NCBI RefSeq assembly: GCF_963966145.1
Contig: NC_091050.1
Span: 18,476,001 to 18,540,000 of the forward strand
DNA length: 64,000 nt
Source: Tenebrio molitor
Taxonomy: Eukaryota; Arthropoda; Insecta; Coleoptera; Tenebrionidae
Direction of reading: 5' to 3'
Positions 33,983-46,600 of this stretch are shown piece after piece; the stretch's first letter is position 1; each line of letters begins with the position of its first letter. The notes under the pieces were generated by a model. The model saw only the letters and a list, made by a program, of their open reading frames with translations, made no database searches and was not told the DNA's origin. The position numbers and the translations under genes are program-made.

Positions 33983-36900
33983 ATGGATCATCTGAAAACA
34001 AAACAGAAAACCGCTAACCCAGAACAAACAACAAATTTCTTCTTAAAGTTTGTTTTCATGTAAGTGCATTTTTTTTTGAAATATCAACAGCACAAATTTC
34101 TTCAAATCCAGCCACATGAGAAATGTGTTTATAAGAGGCGTCAAAAATGAGGCTGACATTTACGAAGTGCTTCCGTCTTTCAAGTCCCAAACATTAGGGG
34201 ATAAACTAGAAAAAAATTGGAATAATCATGGAGTTCAAAACGATCCATCAATGATTAAAATCTTATGGAGAAGTTTCAGAAAACAATATTTGCTGCTCGG
34301 CATTACTCAAGTCATTCCAATTACTATAACGTTGTAATTCTAGAAATATTGTTACAAATGAATGATCTTCATCGTTTGCAGAATTGTGCGACCAAAAATT
34401 GTAAGGAATTTTGTATCGTATTTTACCAAAAACCACAACAATTTTAACAAAACTGAAGCATGGTTCTTTGGATGTGCCTTTGTTATTATTGAGTTTATAC
34501 AACTTTTGTATAATGCAAATTTTTCACTCAGACTTGAAGCTATTGGTATTAAAATGCGAACAGGATTAACTTCCTTAATTTACAGAAAAGTGTTAAAGAT
34601 GAATTTATTTCAACTTGACAACATATCCGTTGGGAAAATAATCACTTTAGTCACAAGAGATGTCAACGAATTTGAAATTTATGTACTCAAAGTAACTTAC
34701 TTTTTGTGCGATTCCCTTCGGTTTTTAATTACCTGCTATGTAGTCTATGTCGAAATCGGCTACTTAGTTGTCATTTTAGTTAGTTTATTTTGCACCATCA
34801 TGTTAATTCAAGGTAAGTAAAATTGAGCTTAAACATAGTTTTAGTTTCCTTTTTAGTGTTTCTGGCCAAAATATTGGCGTCAATGAAAATCAAAACTTTA
34901 AAGGAAACAGACCTCAGGTATCAGGCAACCAAAGAAATGTTAGATGCAATTGCAACCATCAAGTGCTATATTTGGGGCGACAGTTATAGTAAAAACGTTT
35001 CTAAAGTTAGAACGTAAGTACTCGTAGACTGGCCTTTTTAATTAAGTTACACATTTACAAAAACTAATTAACTAGGCAAAAATGAATAGGGAATTCCACA
35101 ATTTTTCTTGAAAAGCAAAATAATTCCCCCAATCCTCCTACGTATTCTTAAACACAAGATAAATTTAAAATGATACAGGTACTTGAAACATTACATTTAA
35201 TGGGTATATTAATATATTTCTAACACATTTCATTGCACATTTTAAACTGTATTTATAAAAAAATCAAAAATGAAAAAAATCCCTATTCATTTTTGCCTAG
35301 TTTATTTATATATGTTTTCACATTTTTAGGAAAGAAGTTTGCCTCATCTACAAAATATATTTATTGCTTTACGCTAAATTCGCCATTTCGGAAACAATTT
35401 TGAATGCATCAACTTACGTTTTTATAACGAGTTCCATATGGTTAGGAAATCAAATTAAAGTTGAGACCATCTTCTTTTTGATCATCAGCATGCAGTCATT
35501 AGGTTTAGCTTTTAAAAGAGGAATTCCCAGAGGCATACACGAAATGATTAAGTTAGTAGCAGTACTTAGAAGAATTGGAAAAGTTCTTAGAATTATAGAT
35601 GCACAATCGCCATCTAAACATAGAAATCAAGAAAAAGTTCCAGTGAAAATCATTTTATCAAACTTAGATGTGCACTCCAGAGGCTGTAAAATATTAGAAA
35701 ATGTCAACTTTGAAATTTGTAATCGACTGACTGTCATAACTGGTTCTACTGCAAGTGGAAAATCCTTACTTTTGCAAGTGATATTAGGGGAGTATGAGGC
35801 AGTTGCAGGAAGGTTGAGCGTCAATGGTGGAATTTCTTATGCATCTCAACAACCTTGGCTATTTGCTTCCACGATTAGACAAAATATCTTGTTTGGAACA
35901 AAGTATGATGAAGAGCGATATCTGAAGGTCCTTCAAGTGTGTGCTCTTCTTCACGATTTACGATTACTCCCTGGGGGTGATGGGTTTATTGTTGCCGACA
36001 GAGGGGTGAATTTAAGTAAAGGCCAACAAAGTAGAATAAACTTAGCACGTGCTGTTTATCGAGACAGTGAAATTTATTTGTTGGATGATTGCTTGTCCAA
36101 TCTGGACGTTCTTGTTGGGGTCTATATTTTTGAAAAATGTATTAAAGAATTCCTGAAAGACAAGTTGGTCATTCTGGTTACTCAGAACCCAAGACATATT
36201 GGCGGAGCTGATAATGTTATAATTTTAAATGAACAGACAGCGAAATTCGTATCCAATTCATCTAGAAATTTGTTACAAAAAGAAATCAAAAGCCTTGCAA
36301 TTGCCTGGAAAGAAGACAACTGCAAAGAAAACGAAGATGTGACTGAAGAAGATGTTCATGAAACCACGCATTTGCTTTCACAGGGAAAACTAGAAAAAAA
36401 TATATATGAGGAAAAAGTAATTCCAGGAAGAATAAACTTGGAAAGTTATAAGAAATTCATAGCACATGGTGGTGGTTCTGTAAAGTTTGCCACTACTTGC
36501 ATTGTATTTGGTGTGGTTCTAATTTCCAAAAGTTCTTTACAAAAATTAGAAAATGACTGGTAAGTTGAGTCGATCAAATAAAAAAAAATATATCAAAAGG
36601 CCTATTCCAGGATTGATACAGAACAGAAAATTTTAAATTATACAGTCTACAATAGTACAAATGACAGTTACAAAAATGCAATGCAGAAGCGTCACCAGAT
36701 GATTTACATTTTTCCAATTATGTCACTAGCATTGGCAATAATGTCATTCTTAAGAGCTGGCATATTTTATCTGCTTGCCAGAAAGGCTTCACTAAGTTTA
36801 CACAGAATGCTTTTCGAAAAAATAGTAAACGCTTCTGCGGAATTCTTTAGCAAACACTACATTGGAAACATTTTAAACAGATTTTCCGAAGATTTATTAT

Positions 36901-38367
36901 ACGTTGACGAACGAGTTCCCTTTTCGATGTACATGATCTTGGAAGTGAGAATTTACCTAATTAACTCGGTTTTTAAGTTGAATTTAGGCATTTGCAGACA
37001 CAATTGGAATAATGATTCTAATGACATCTGTAAACCTAACATTTCTCACAATTTCCCTAGTATTCTGTACACTTCCTGTCGCAACAACAATATTCTGCCT
37101 GAAAACCGGAAGAATTCTGAAACAATTAGAAATTTCGAGTAAGTCATCATGGCCGACAATTTTTATTATAATCTATAAATTTCAGCTCGCAGTTCATTCA
37201 TTGGACATGTAAATGCCACAACTGAAGGACTGCCAATTATACGATCTGCTAAAGTAGAAAATATTCTAATCGACGATTTTGACAAACATCAGAATTTGTA
37301 CACCTCTGCCTCTTATCTCTACGTATGTTGGTTCAGAGCTCTTATCTTCATCGTGCAAATTTACTTTATATTCTTTATATCCGCCATACTAATACAATTC
37401 TTGATAGTTGACACCGGTACACATTTTTTTATTTTAGTGAAAATTATTATTTGCGAAATACTTTTCTCTTGTAGACGTATCCGCCGCACATGTTGGTTTT
37501 GTGCTATCACAAGCTGCCATCTTCAAGAAATCTTTACAAGTCGTATCCCGCAGAGGAATCAGAATTGAAACTGAGATAACATCAATAGAACGAATTCTAG
37601 AGTACACCGAACAGGATCAAGAACACAGAGACGGTGTCTCGGTTGAGGGTTGGCCTCAGCAAGGAGAAATAAAATTTAACAAAGTTTATCTTTCCTACGA
37701 CTCCGACAACTACGTCCTGCATAATCTTAATTTTACGGTGAAACCTCAAGAAACAATTGCCATTGTCGGTAGAACAGCTGCTGGAAAATCGTCGATAATT
37801 TCCACGATTCTGCGATTGCACAAGTTTGAAGGGAAAATATTTATAGATGGAGTGGACATCGCAACTCTTCCATTAGAGACACTCAGATCGAATGTTTCTG
37901 TAATTTCTCAGGATCCAGCTTTGTTCACGGGAACAGTTCGAGAAAACATTGACCTCACCGGAAAATATACAGACGCTGAAATCTGGAATGCCCTTAAGGT
38001 GGTGAAGTTAGAAAGGTCATTTTCTAGTTTGGACCACAGGATCAGTACTGTTGTTTCGAACTTAAGTCTGGGTCAAAAACAACTTCTCTGTTTGGCGAGA
38101 GCCATTATTCGCAAAAGTAAAATTTTAATTATGGATGAAGTGACCGCAAGTGTGGACCAAAAATCTGAAAAAATGATACATAAAATAGTGTTAGAAGAAC
38201 TTGCATGTTGTACGGTCATTATGGTTACGCACAAATTAGATTATGTTTTGGAGTATGACAAAGTAATGGTTTTGGATAACGGCAGTGTTGTCGAATTTGA
38301 TCATCCTTCTCTTTTGTTAAACAATGTGAATGGACTATTTCACAAAATATTCAAAAAAGCCAATTAG
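33983..38367 (+). CDS. ABCC (MRP4-like) transporter A
   Basis: Nine coding exons: 33983-34059, 34112-34333, 34382-34812, 34857-35013, 35330-36559, 36611-36944, 36988-37138, 37186-37416 and 37475-38367, totalling 1241 residues. The N-terminus (MDHLKTKQKTANPEQTTNFF) and a TMD1-NBD1-TMD2-NBD2 plan without TMD0 match MRP4-type ABC exporters, which pump organic anions or conjugates across the plasma membrane. NBD1: Walker A GSTASGKS (about 434-441), signature LSKGQ (524-528), Walker B IYLLDD (544-549); no catalytic Glu, and TQNP where the switch His should be (about 581). NBD2: Walker A GRTAAGKS (1043-1050), Q-loop SQDPALF, signature LSLGQ (1141-1145), Walker B with DE (1165-1166), switch His about 1197. 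The intron after exon 6 is only 43 nt. The exon 2 donor (GTT|GTAATT) is weak. Substrate unknown. Confidence 0.92.
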
Positions 38368-38592
38368 ATTTTAGGATTTGACATTTATACTTTTTATCAC
38401 GAGGTGCGCAAAGACGTATTATCTGTGTTTCTTCACATAACATAATTTTTAAAAATGTCATGTATTAACTGTGTTTCTTATTCGTTCCATCGTTTCTAAC
38501 AGTTTAAGTTTGTCTCGTTTCAAAATCTGTCTAAAAAAAAGTAATTGTTTAGGTGATGGTTGTAGAATTAGTAAGTAATAGTTACCAATTCT

Positions 38593-38598
38593 AATAAA
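38593..38598 (+). terminator. Poly(A) signal of ABCC gene A
   Basis: AATAAA about 226 nt past the stop. It lies in a 3' flank that is conserved in gene B (AATAAA at 48099-48104), which supports its use. Confidence 0.55.
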
Positions 38599-38689
38599 TA
38601 AGATTGCTTTTTCTTAAATGCTTGTCTTATTGAAGATAAAAATAAAATGTATTGATAACATAATTACATAACATTTTTTATTTACAATG

Positions 38690-38840
38690 CAAAAATTTCC
38701 AATAATAATGCGAAATCTGGAAAAATGCCCCGAATGCTTGCAGCGTTTCCACGTTGAATGGCAAGGGAAATCCTCTCAAAAAGGAATTTCTTTGATTTTG
38801 AATCGCCTGATTCCGCGATAACTCGGTTTCCGATGACATT
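38690..38840 (-). pseudogene. Retroelement-derived ORF fragment, inverted copy 2
   Basis: Reverse complement matches 32230-32400: CAACGTGGAAACGCTGCAAG and GGAAATCCTCTCAAAAAGGA in inverted order. It starts about 90 nt after the poly(A) signal of gene A. It encodes only the SGDS...IQRGNAASIRGIFP part and has no stop-free continuation. Confidence 0.65.
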
Positions 38841-39574
38841 TATTTATGAGTGCTTCATAATATATTGTTTGACAGATTACGAAATTAAACGGATAACAAA
38901 TTATGCTATTTTTTAAATAATACAGTTTCAATTCCACAACCAAGTAACAATTAATTTAAAATAAAAACAAACATGCATTTCTTTGAAAATAGTAATAATG
39001 ATAATACATAATCGCAAAATGAATCTGTAGTGAAAAATGATTTGGATTATTGTGAGCTGACCCCGCGAAAAGCAAAATATGACTTCAAAACTGGTTTTAT
39101 TTGTCTACGTAATCTTCCGTTACAACGCTGCACTAACTGGATGCTGCATTGCAATATCTTCCGCATGTATTAAAACGGTACCTGATGAAACTGGATTTGC
39201 CCAAGAGTTATCTCTTTCAAAGTGAGCTAATAGAGGGCGCTGGAGTTATGCTTCCCAAAAATATTTCAGAGCCACTGTAAAGATTACAAAACTACTCTCC
39301 CAGGGGACTACTGTAATAGTATTTTACAGTAGAAGTCCGTTAGGAAAGCCTTTACTGCCGAGCCAGAGATTTTGTGAGACGAGCTCGCAGAGCGAGTCGA
39401 ATAATACTGGCGGACGTGTATTGTACAATAGTTTTTGTAATATCTCGACGATTCGTTCACAATTATATTTTTGAAATACATTTTTTTCAACGGCATCGGA
39501 AAAACCGAATGATTAATAAGTGTGCGGAGGACGTCGTCATGCCAACCCCTGTTTGTGAAAAAAAATTGTTTCAA

Positions 39575-39955
39575 TGTTGTTTGTCAGATTTGTTCAACGC
39601 TTAACTTTCCATTGAAAATAAATGAATGAAATCAATAAAAAATCGCAATCAAGATATTCCCGATGTCCGGAAGTGAGGTCATCGTTATTGCCTGCAAAAT
39701 CGCGCTTGTGTTAGTGTTAAAATTGTGAAGCATCATCTTCGATCTTGTCTACATTTACTGCTGTTTGTCAGATTTGTTCAACACTTAACTTTCCGTTGAA
39801 AATAAACTACTGAAATCAATAAAAAATCGCGATCAAGATATTCCCGATGTCCGGATGGCCGCAGAGCAAGTGAGGTCATCGTTATTCCCTGCAAAATCGC
39901 ACTTGTGTTGGTGTTAAAATTCTGATGCATCATCTTCGATCTCGTCTACATCTGC
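39575..39955. repeat. Tandem repeat, two units of about 190 bp
   Basis: GTTTGTCAGATTTGTTCAAC...CATCATCTTCGATCTTGTCT is repeated as GTTTGTCAGATTTGTTCAAC...CATCATCTTCGATCTCGTCT. Unit 2 has a 15-bp insertion (GGCCGCAGAGCAAG) after CGATGTCCGGA. Satellite-like, non-coding. Confidence 0.85.
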
Positions 39956-40689
39956 TAGTGGCATACGGATTTCTATTAATTCAAGGTGTGTCCCATAACA
40001 TTAAACATTAATTATTGTACCAATTGTAAAAAAATTGAAAAACAAAGTTTAGATCTACCTTGCTATAGTTCATAACGACCGCTCCCGCTCATAACGGACA
40101 CCCTTAACGAACTCCGGCCGTTATGAGGTTGTTTACATGGTGACAAACAGTCCGGAAAGCCACCTTTAACAACTAGATATTACAAAAAATGATTAAACAA
40201 TTTTCTATTCACATTCCTTTACCTGGTTTAATATTTTTATTTATGAATTGAGTCCGTTGCGACCAGCACAGTACCTTCTTATGAATCCTTTTCCTTGTAG
40301 CAACATTCAAATTTTTCACATCAACTGCACACTGTACCCTTTGTCAGTCGTGCTTTCTTTTTAGATTTCGTACAACCTAATCTGCATGTGATTCGACTTT
40401 CTTCTATTCGTACAAATATGTAAGTACATATAATTAAATGCCCAGTTATAATAAGCTTACAAAAATTTTCTAATTTGTGCATAATTAACTTAGTTAATTT
40501 CTCGAAAAGAGTTATGTCAGCACCAAATCTATTTTCAAAATGGCAATTAATTTTTTTTTTTATTTCAAGGTTTGAGGTCCATTCAACATTCAATATCCTC
40601 AGCATTATCATTAGTTTTCAGAAACTTTAAAATTAAAAAAGAAATTGCATAACACTTCCAATAGATAACCAGAATACGCCCCATTAGCT

Positions 40690-40800
40690 ACTAGTCGGAA
40701 GGATCATTTTGTGTCACGAGCCGCAAGCGAGTGGCGTAATTCATCTGAGCGAGTGATAGCCATCATTATCCGCTCACTGAATAATAATATACTATTTAAA
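40690..40800. repeat. Foldback element, copy 2
   Basis: Matches 8150-8240 in ATAGCCATCATTATCCGCTC and the following AT-rich tail. The left part has GTGTCACGAGCCGCAAGCGA, another CGAG-type palindromic loop. No gene. Confidence 0.55.
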
Positions 40801-41487
40801 CATTTTTAGACAACTGTTACCAACAGCTACCTTTGGGTATTGTGTAACTTTAAGAATCATGTTTCATTATATGACAATGTTGCAGGGCACCGTTAATTTG
40901 TTCTTTTCACAATTATTTTAAAATTAAAGTGTTCATACGTTACTTATCTTAATCAGAACACGGAAAATACAAATATAGGGTTGGCAGCTCTGTATTTGTT
41001 ATTTCATAAAAATCTACAAAAGTGCAAAATGAAACATTCGGTCAGACGAAAAATCTAATACAAATGTCATACGTAGGTTGTATTTTGCAGCGCTCAAACT
41101 AATCAGACCTTCGGCTTCGCTTGTCGTGCTCTAAACCCTCTCGTTCGACAATAGACTGTCTTGTGCCACTCGTATTACAATATACTATTATGAATTATAA
41201 TAAATAAACTGGCCTTGTATGATCATATCCCTGTACGTTTAGTAAAATATTCAAATTAAATTTAAAACGACAAGTTTAACAACTCCACAGCCATTTAGCA
41301 TACTCGTAGATGCAAACGTGCAAATTGCTAAATATGCTCATGTTACTAGTTGTGATGTTTAGAGATCACCTTAATCGTTCAAGAAACATTTTAATACGAC
41401 TGTCTCGGGATGACGGAAAACGGCCTGATGGAATGACTTTAGTACCATGGATTAAAAGTCAGCCTTTGGTTTGGGACGTTATTGTTG

Positions 41488-42989
41488 TACAGGGTCTCTA
41501 TAAATGATTGTCTGGTCAAGCCAGCCTTGGAAAACAAATTTACTGTTCCGCTTTTTTGAAACCGATGCCAAATTCTAGTTCGTTTTCACGGTCACTTCTG
41601 ACATTAGTGAATGACGTTTCGTTTGCGCTTGTCAGACGAGTTTTCGTTCCTTATATTCGTTTTATCGCAGTTAATCACAGTTAATATACACCAAAAATCT
41701 GTATTTTTCAATAAAAATTGCAAGTATGTCCGCTTTTAGAGGTAAACACACTGGCAAAATTTGTAAGGTTATGCTTTAATGTTTTGTTTTATTTTAGCTT
41801 TATTTTCTTTACAATGGTTTATTCTGTTGAACAGAACACGTTCATTGTTGTTTTTTACTTTCGAAATGGAAGGTTTAGTAATGGGAAATTATCTGTTTGT
41901 AAAAAAAGAATTCCAGCAAAATATCCGAACAACATTCAAGATGATTGTTAACTTACATTGGGCGAATTGTGAACAGATTTTTAACAATCGGAACAATTAG
42001 CGAGGGTAAATCATCAGGATGACCACCAGTGTCTGATGAAATACTCGAGGATTTGAAAGAAATGGTGGAAAAGACTCTACAGATATCCATAGCCCATTTA
42101 TCTCAACAACCTGGTGTACCACGAAGCACTTCTCACAAAATCATTAAAAATAGGCTACAACTGCATCTTTATAAAATAAGTGTTGCACAAGAACTCCAAC
42201 CTGCAGATTATCAAAGTTGTGTTTAATATTGTAATCACATTCAAAATCACCTCAATTTCAGAATTTGGAGTGCTGAGAATCCACACCAATTTGTAGAGAC
42301 TCCTTTACATGTTTTGAAAATTGGTGTGTGGAGCTGTGGATAGCAGTGTTGCTGTACCTTTAACCAAGAAATGCTGGAAATATTTTTGAAAGTAAATGAA
42401 GAATTGTCAAGTGTTTAGAAGTTAATGGGGCACATTTTCAATCTATTTTATAAAAAAAATACCAATTTGTTATCGTTATTTAGTGTTGTAAATTATGTTG
42501 TTGAATACATTTGATTTTATTGAAAAACCAGTAAGACTTATTTGTCATGGAAAACACTTTTATTTATATTGGAGGAAAAAATGGTAGTTAATACTGTATT
42601 TGACAATTCAGTCTAGGTCGTATTTATCACTAGCATAAAACAAGAAATGTGAAAGTGAAAGCAGACAGAAAGACAGTATTGTATAGTGGCATACGGGGAC
42701 AAGGTGTTCTCAATATTTATCTGTTTGGATTTGTTCTCATACCAATTCCTGTACACAGTGTGGCGGTACGATGGGGGCAATAATTGTTCCCCTGTTGGTG
42801 TTGATATTAAATAATAAATACATTAATGTTAGCAAGAGTAAAGCACAGTTGAAACTTGTCTCTGGTTGAAAGCCAACAGCCTAACCTGAAAATGTGACAT
42901 TCATTATTTGCCGAACAAAGCGGCACATTCAAAATTTGACAAGTTTCCATGGCTGGCTGGACCCGACAATCATTTATAGAGACCCTGTA
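41488..42989 (+). mobile_element. Decayed mariner-family DNA transposon
   Basis: TIRs TACAGGGTCTCTATAAATGATTG... / ...CAATCATTTATAGAGACCCTGTA bound 1.5 kb. Inside, in order: a DUF4817-like helix-turn-helix (VYSVEQNTFIVVFYFRNGRF then SNGKLSVCKK, about 41818-41951); a second HTH block in another frame (42029-42226; ISIAHLSQQPGVPRSTSHKI then HLYKISVAQELQPADYQ); and FRIWSAENPHQFVETPLHVL then KIGVWSCG at about 42260-42345. The order is that of insect mariner/IS630-type transposases, broken by frameshifts and stops and with part of the DDE region missing. Absent from the equivalent site upstream of gene A, so inserted after the A/B duplication, or lost from A. Confidence 0.85.
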
Positions 42990-43089
42990 GATACACTTGC
43001 AGACAGTTACGTATTGAAAACATCTGAAGTCTCAGGTTTTGCCGCTGAAATGGCTTGCAAACGCAAACATAGCAAATATAGTTGAATTA

Positions 43090-43323
43090 TTTCGTCAAAC
43101 TACATATTTAAAGGTTTAGCCTTTGAAACCTTAGGCCCTTGGCGCAAAGAAACCATCGATTTCATTAATGTTATCAGAAACCGACTTATCGCGGAATCAG
43201 GCGATTCAAATCAAAAAAATTCCTTTTTGAGAGGATTTCCCTTGCCATTCAACGTGGAAACACTGCAAGCATTCGGCGCACTTTTCCTGATTCCTCATTA
43301 TTATCGGAAATTTTTGCATTGTA
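43090..43323 (+). pseudogene. Retroelement-derived ORF fragment, copy 3
   Basis: Close match of 32150-32392, with a small deletion (SGDSNQKNSF region) that shifts the frame. Sequence upstream (TTGCAAACGCAAACATA, GAATTATTTCGTCAAACTAC) also matches. It sits 0.3 kb upstream of gene B's promoter region. Confidence 0.6.
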
Positions 43324-43648
43324 AGTCAAAAATGTTATGTAATTATGTTATCTACTTATAAAAAGTAACATAAATCATCCAGTAAGTGCTGTGCAGGACT
43401 TGATTTCATACTTTAATGTTAATGTTCGAAGGCCACTTTAGTTGTCAACGTATCTTATCAGTTGTTAAACCTTGTCAGCATACGAGACCATTGGTACACT
43501 AACAAAAACTATGAACTATAGATTTATTTCATTTGTAGTTGTAGCGAGAACTTAATCCCTCCAACGTGTAACTTGATGATTCGCTTCATTATCACTTCAG
43601 GCAGTTTGTTATTATAACATAGCTTCCTTATAGTATATAATACACATA

Positions 43649-46600
43649 ATGGACCATTTGAAAGCAAAACAGAAAGCGCCTAACCCAGAACAAACAACAA
43701 ATTTCTTCTTAAAGTTTGTTTTCATGTAAGTGGATTTTTTTTTGAAATGTAAACAGCAAAATATTTCTTAAAATCTAGCCACATGAGAAATGTGTTTATA
43801 AAAGGGGTCAAAAATGAAGCTGACATCTACGAAGTGCTTCCGTCTTTGAAGTCTCAGACACTAGGAGATAAACTAGAAACAAAGTGGAATAATCGTGGAC
43901 TTCAAAACGATCCATCAATGATTAAAATCTTATGGAGTTTTTTCGGAAAAGAATATATGCTGCTCGTAATTACTCAAGTCATTCCAGTAACAATAACGTT
44001 GTAATTCTAGAAATGTTGTTACAAATTATTGATCTTCATCGTTTTGCAGAATTCTGCGACCAAAAATTATAAGGAATTTTGTATCCTATTTTACCAATAA
44101 TCATAACAATTTTAACAAAACTGAAGCATGGTTCTTTGGATGTGCCTTTGTTATTATTGAGTTTATACAACTTTTGTATAATGCAAATTTTTCACTCAAA
44201 CTTGAAGTTATTGGAATTAAAATGCGAACAGGATTAACATCCTTGATTTACAGAAAAGTGTTAAACATGAATTTATCTCAACTTGACAACATATCCGTTG
44301 GGAAAATAATCACTTTAGTCACAAGAGATGTCAACGAATTTGATATTTATGTACTCAAAGCAACTTACTTTTTGTGCGATTCCCTTCGGTTTTTAATTAC
44401 CTGCTATGTAGTCTATGTCGAAATCGGCTACCCAGTTGCCATTTTAGTTGGTTTATTTTGCACCATCATGTTAATTCAAGGTAAATAAAAATCAGGTAAA
44501 ATATCGTTTTAGTTTCCATTTTAGTGCTTTTGGCCAAAATACTGGCATCAATGAAAATCAAAACCTTAAAGGAAACAGACATTAGGTATCAGGTAACCAA
44601 AGAAATGTTAGATGCTATTGCAACCATCAAATGCTATATTTGGGGCGACAGTTACAGCAAAAAGGTTTCTAAAGTGCGAACGTAAGTAGACTGGACATTT
44701 TAAATCGCATTTTTCGTTTGGCCAGGCATTTTTTTATCATTAGAGCCATGTATCGATCTAGTGGATTATTTAGAAGTTTTAGGTTCTAATTTTATATATT
44801 TACATTGATTTTCCAAACGCAATTTATAACAAACAAAATTGTGTTTTGACATTTTTAGAAAAGAAGTTTGCCTTATCTACAAAATATATTTATTGCTTTA
44901 CGCTAAATTCGCCATTTCGGAAACTATTTTGAACGCATCGATTTACGTTTTTATAACCAGCTCCATATGGTTAGGAAATCAAATCAAAGTTGAGACAATA
45001 TTCTTTTTGATTACCAGTATGCAATCATTAGATGTCGCTTTTAAAAGAGGAATTCCCAGAGGGATGCACGAAATGATAAAGATAAGAGCAATACTTAGAA
45101 GAATTGGAAAAGTCCTTAGAACTGTAGATGCACAATCGCCATCTACACGTAAAAATCAAGACAAAGTTCCAGCGAAAATCACTTTGTCAAACATATACGT
45201 GCATTCCAAAGATCGTAAGATATTAGAAAATGTCAACTTTGAAATTGGTAATGGATTGACTGTCATAAGTGGTTCAACTGCAAGTGGAAAATCTTTACTT
45301 TTGCAAGTGATATTAGGGGAGTATGAGTCAGTTGCAGGAAGGTTGAGCGTCAATGGTGGAATTTCTTATGCATGTCAACAACCTTGGCTATTTGCCTCAA
45401 CGATTAAGCAAAATATTTTATTTGGAGCAAAGTATAATGAAGAGCGGTATCTGAGAGTCCTTCGAATGTGTGCTCTTCTACACGATATACAATCTCTCCC
45501 TGGAGGTGATGGTTTTATCGTAGCTGACAGAGGGGTGAACTTAAGCAAAGGCCAACAAAGTAGAATAAACTTAGCACGTGCTGTTTATCGAGACAGTGAC
45601 ATTTATTTGCTGGACGATTGTTTATCCAATTTAGATTTTCTTGTTGCGGACTATATTTTTGAAAAATGTATTAAAGAATTCTTGAAAGACAAGTTAGTCA
45701 TTCTGGTCACTCAGAACCCAAGACATATTGCTGGAGCTGATAATGTTATAATTTTAAATGAACAAACAGCGAAATCATTATCTAATTCATCTAGAAACTT
45801 GTTACAACAAGAAACCAAAAGCTTTTCAACTGCGTGGAAAGAAGACAATTGCAAAGAAAACGAAGATGTGACTGAAGAAGATGCTCATGAATCTACAAAT
45901 TTGCTTTCAGAGAGAAAACTAGAAACAAATATATTTGAGGAAAGAGTAATGCCGGGAAGAATAAACTTGGGAAGTTATAAGAAATTCATAGCACATAGTG
46001 GCGGTTCTGCAATGTTTACCATTAATTGTATTGTATTTGGTGTGGTTCTAATTTCCAAAAGTTTTTTCCAAAAATTAGAAAATAATTGGTAAGTTGAATC
46101 ACTCAAATTTCAGAAAAAATCAAGTGACCTATTCTAGGATTGGTACCGAGCAGCAAATTTTAAATTATACGATCCACAATAATACAAATGATGGTTACAA
46201 AAATGCAATCCAAAAGCGTCACCAGATGATTTACATTTTTCCTATCATTTTAATAACATTGGCAATGATGTCATTCTTACGAGCTGCCATATTTTACCTG
46301 CTTGCCAGAAAGGCTTCACTAAGTTTACACAGATTGCTTTTCAAAAAAATTGTAAACGCTTCCGCGAAATTCTTTAGTAAACACTACATCGGAAACATTT
46401 TGAACAGATTTTCCGAAGATTTATTATACGTTGATGAAAGAGTTCCCTTTTCAATGTACATGATCTTAGAAGTGAGAATTTACCTAATTACGAGTAACTC
46501 GGTTTTTAATACATTGAATTTAGGCATTTGCAGACACAATTGGAATAATGATTCTGATGGCATCTGTAAACATAACATTTCTCATAATTTCCCTAGTATT

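Larger units (their letters stand above)
39000..41200. other. Intergenic region between ABCC A and B
   Basis: No coding region was recognised. It contains a two-copy tandem repeat (39575-39955), a foldback with GACGAGCTCGCAGAGCGAGT at about 39380, and a second copy of the 8.1-kb foldback at about 40690-40800. From about 41205 it becomes homologous to the 5' flank of gene A (33360 onward). Confidence 0.6.
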
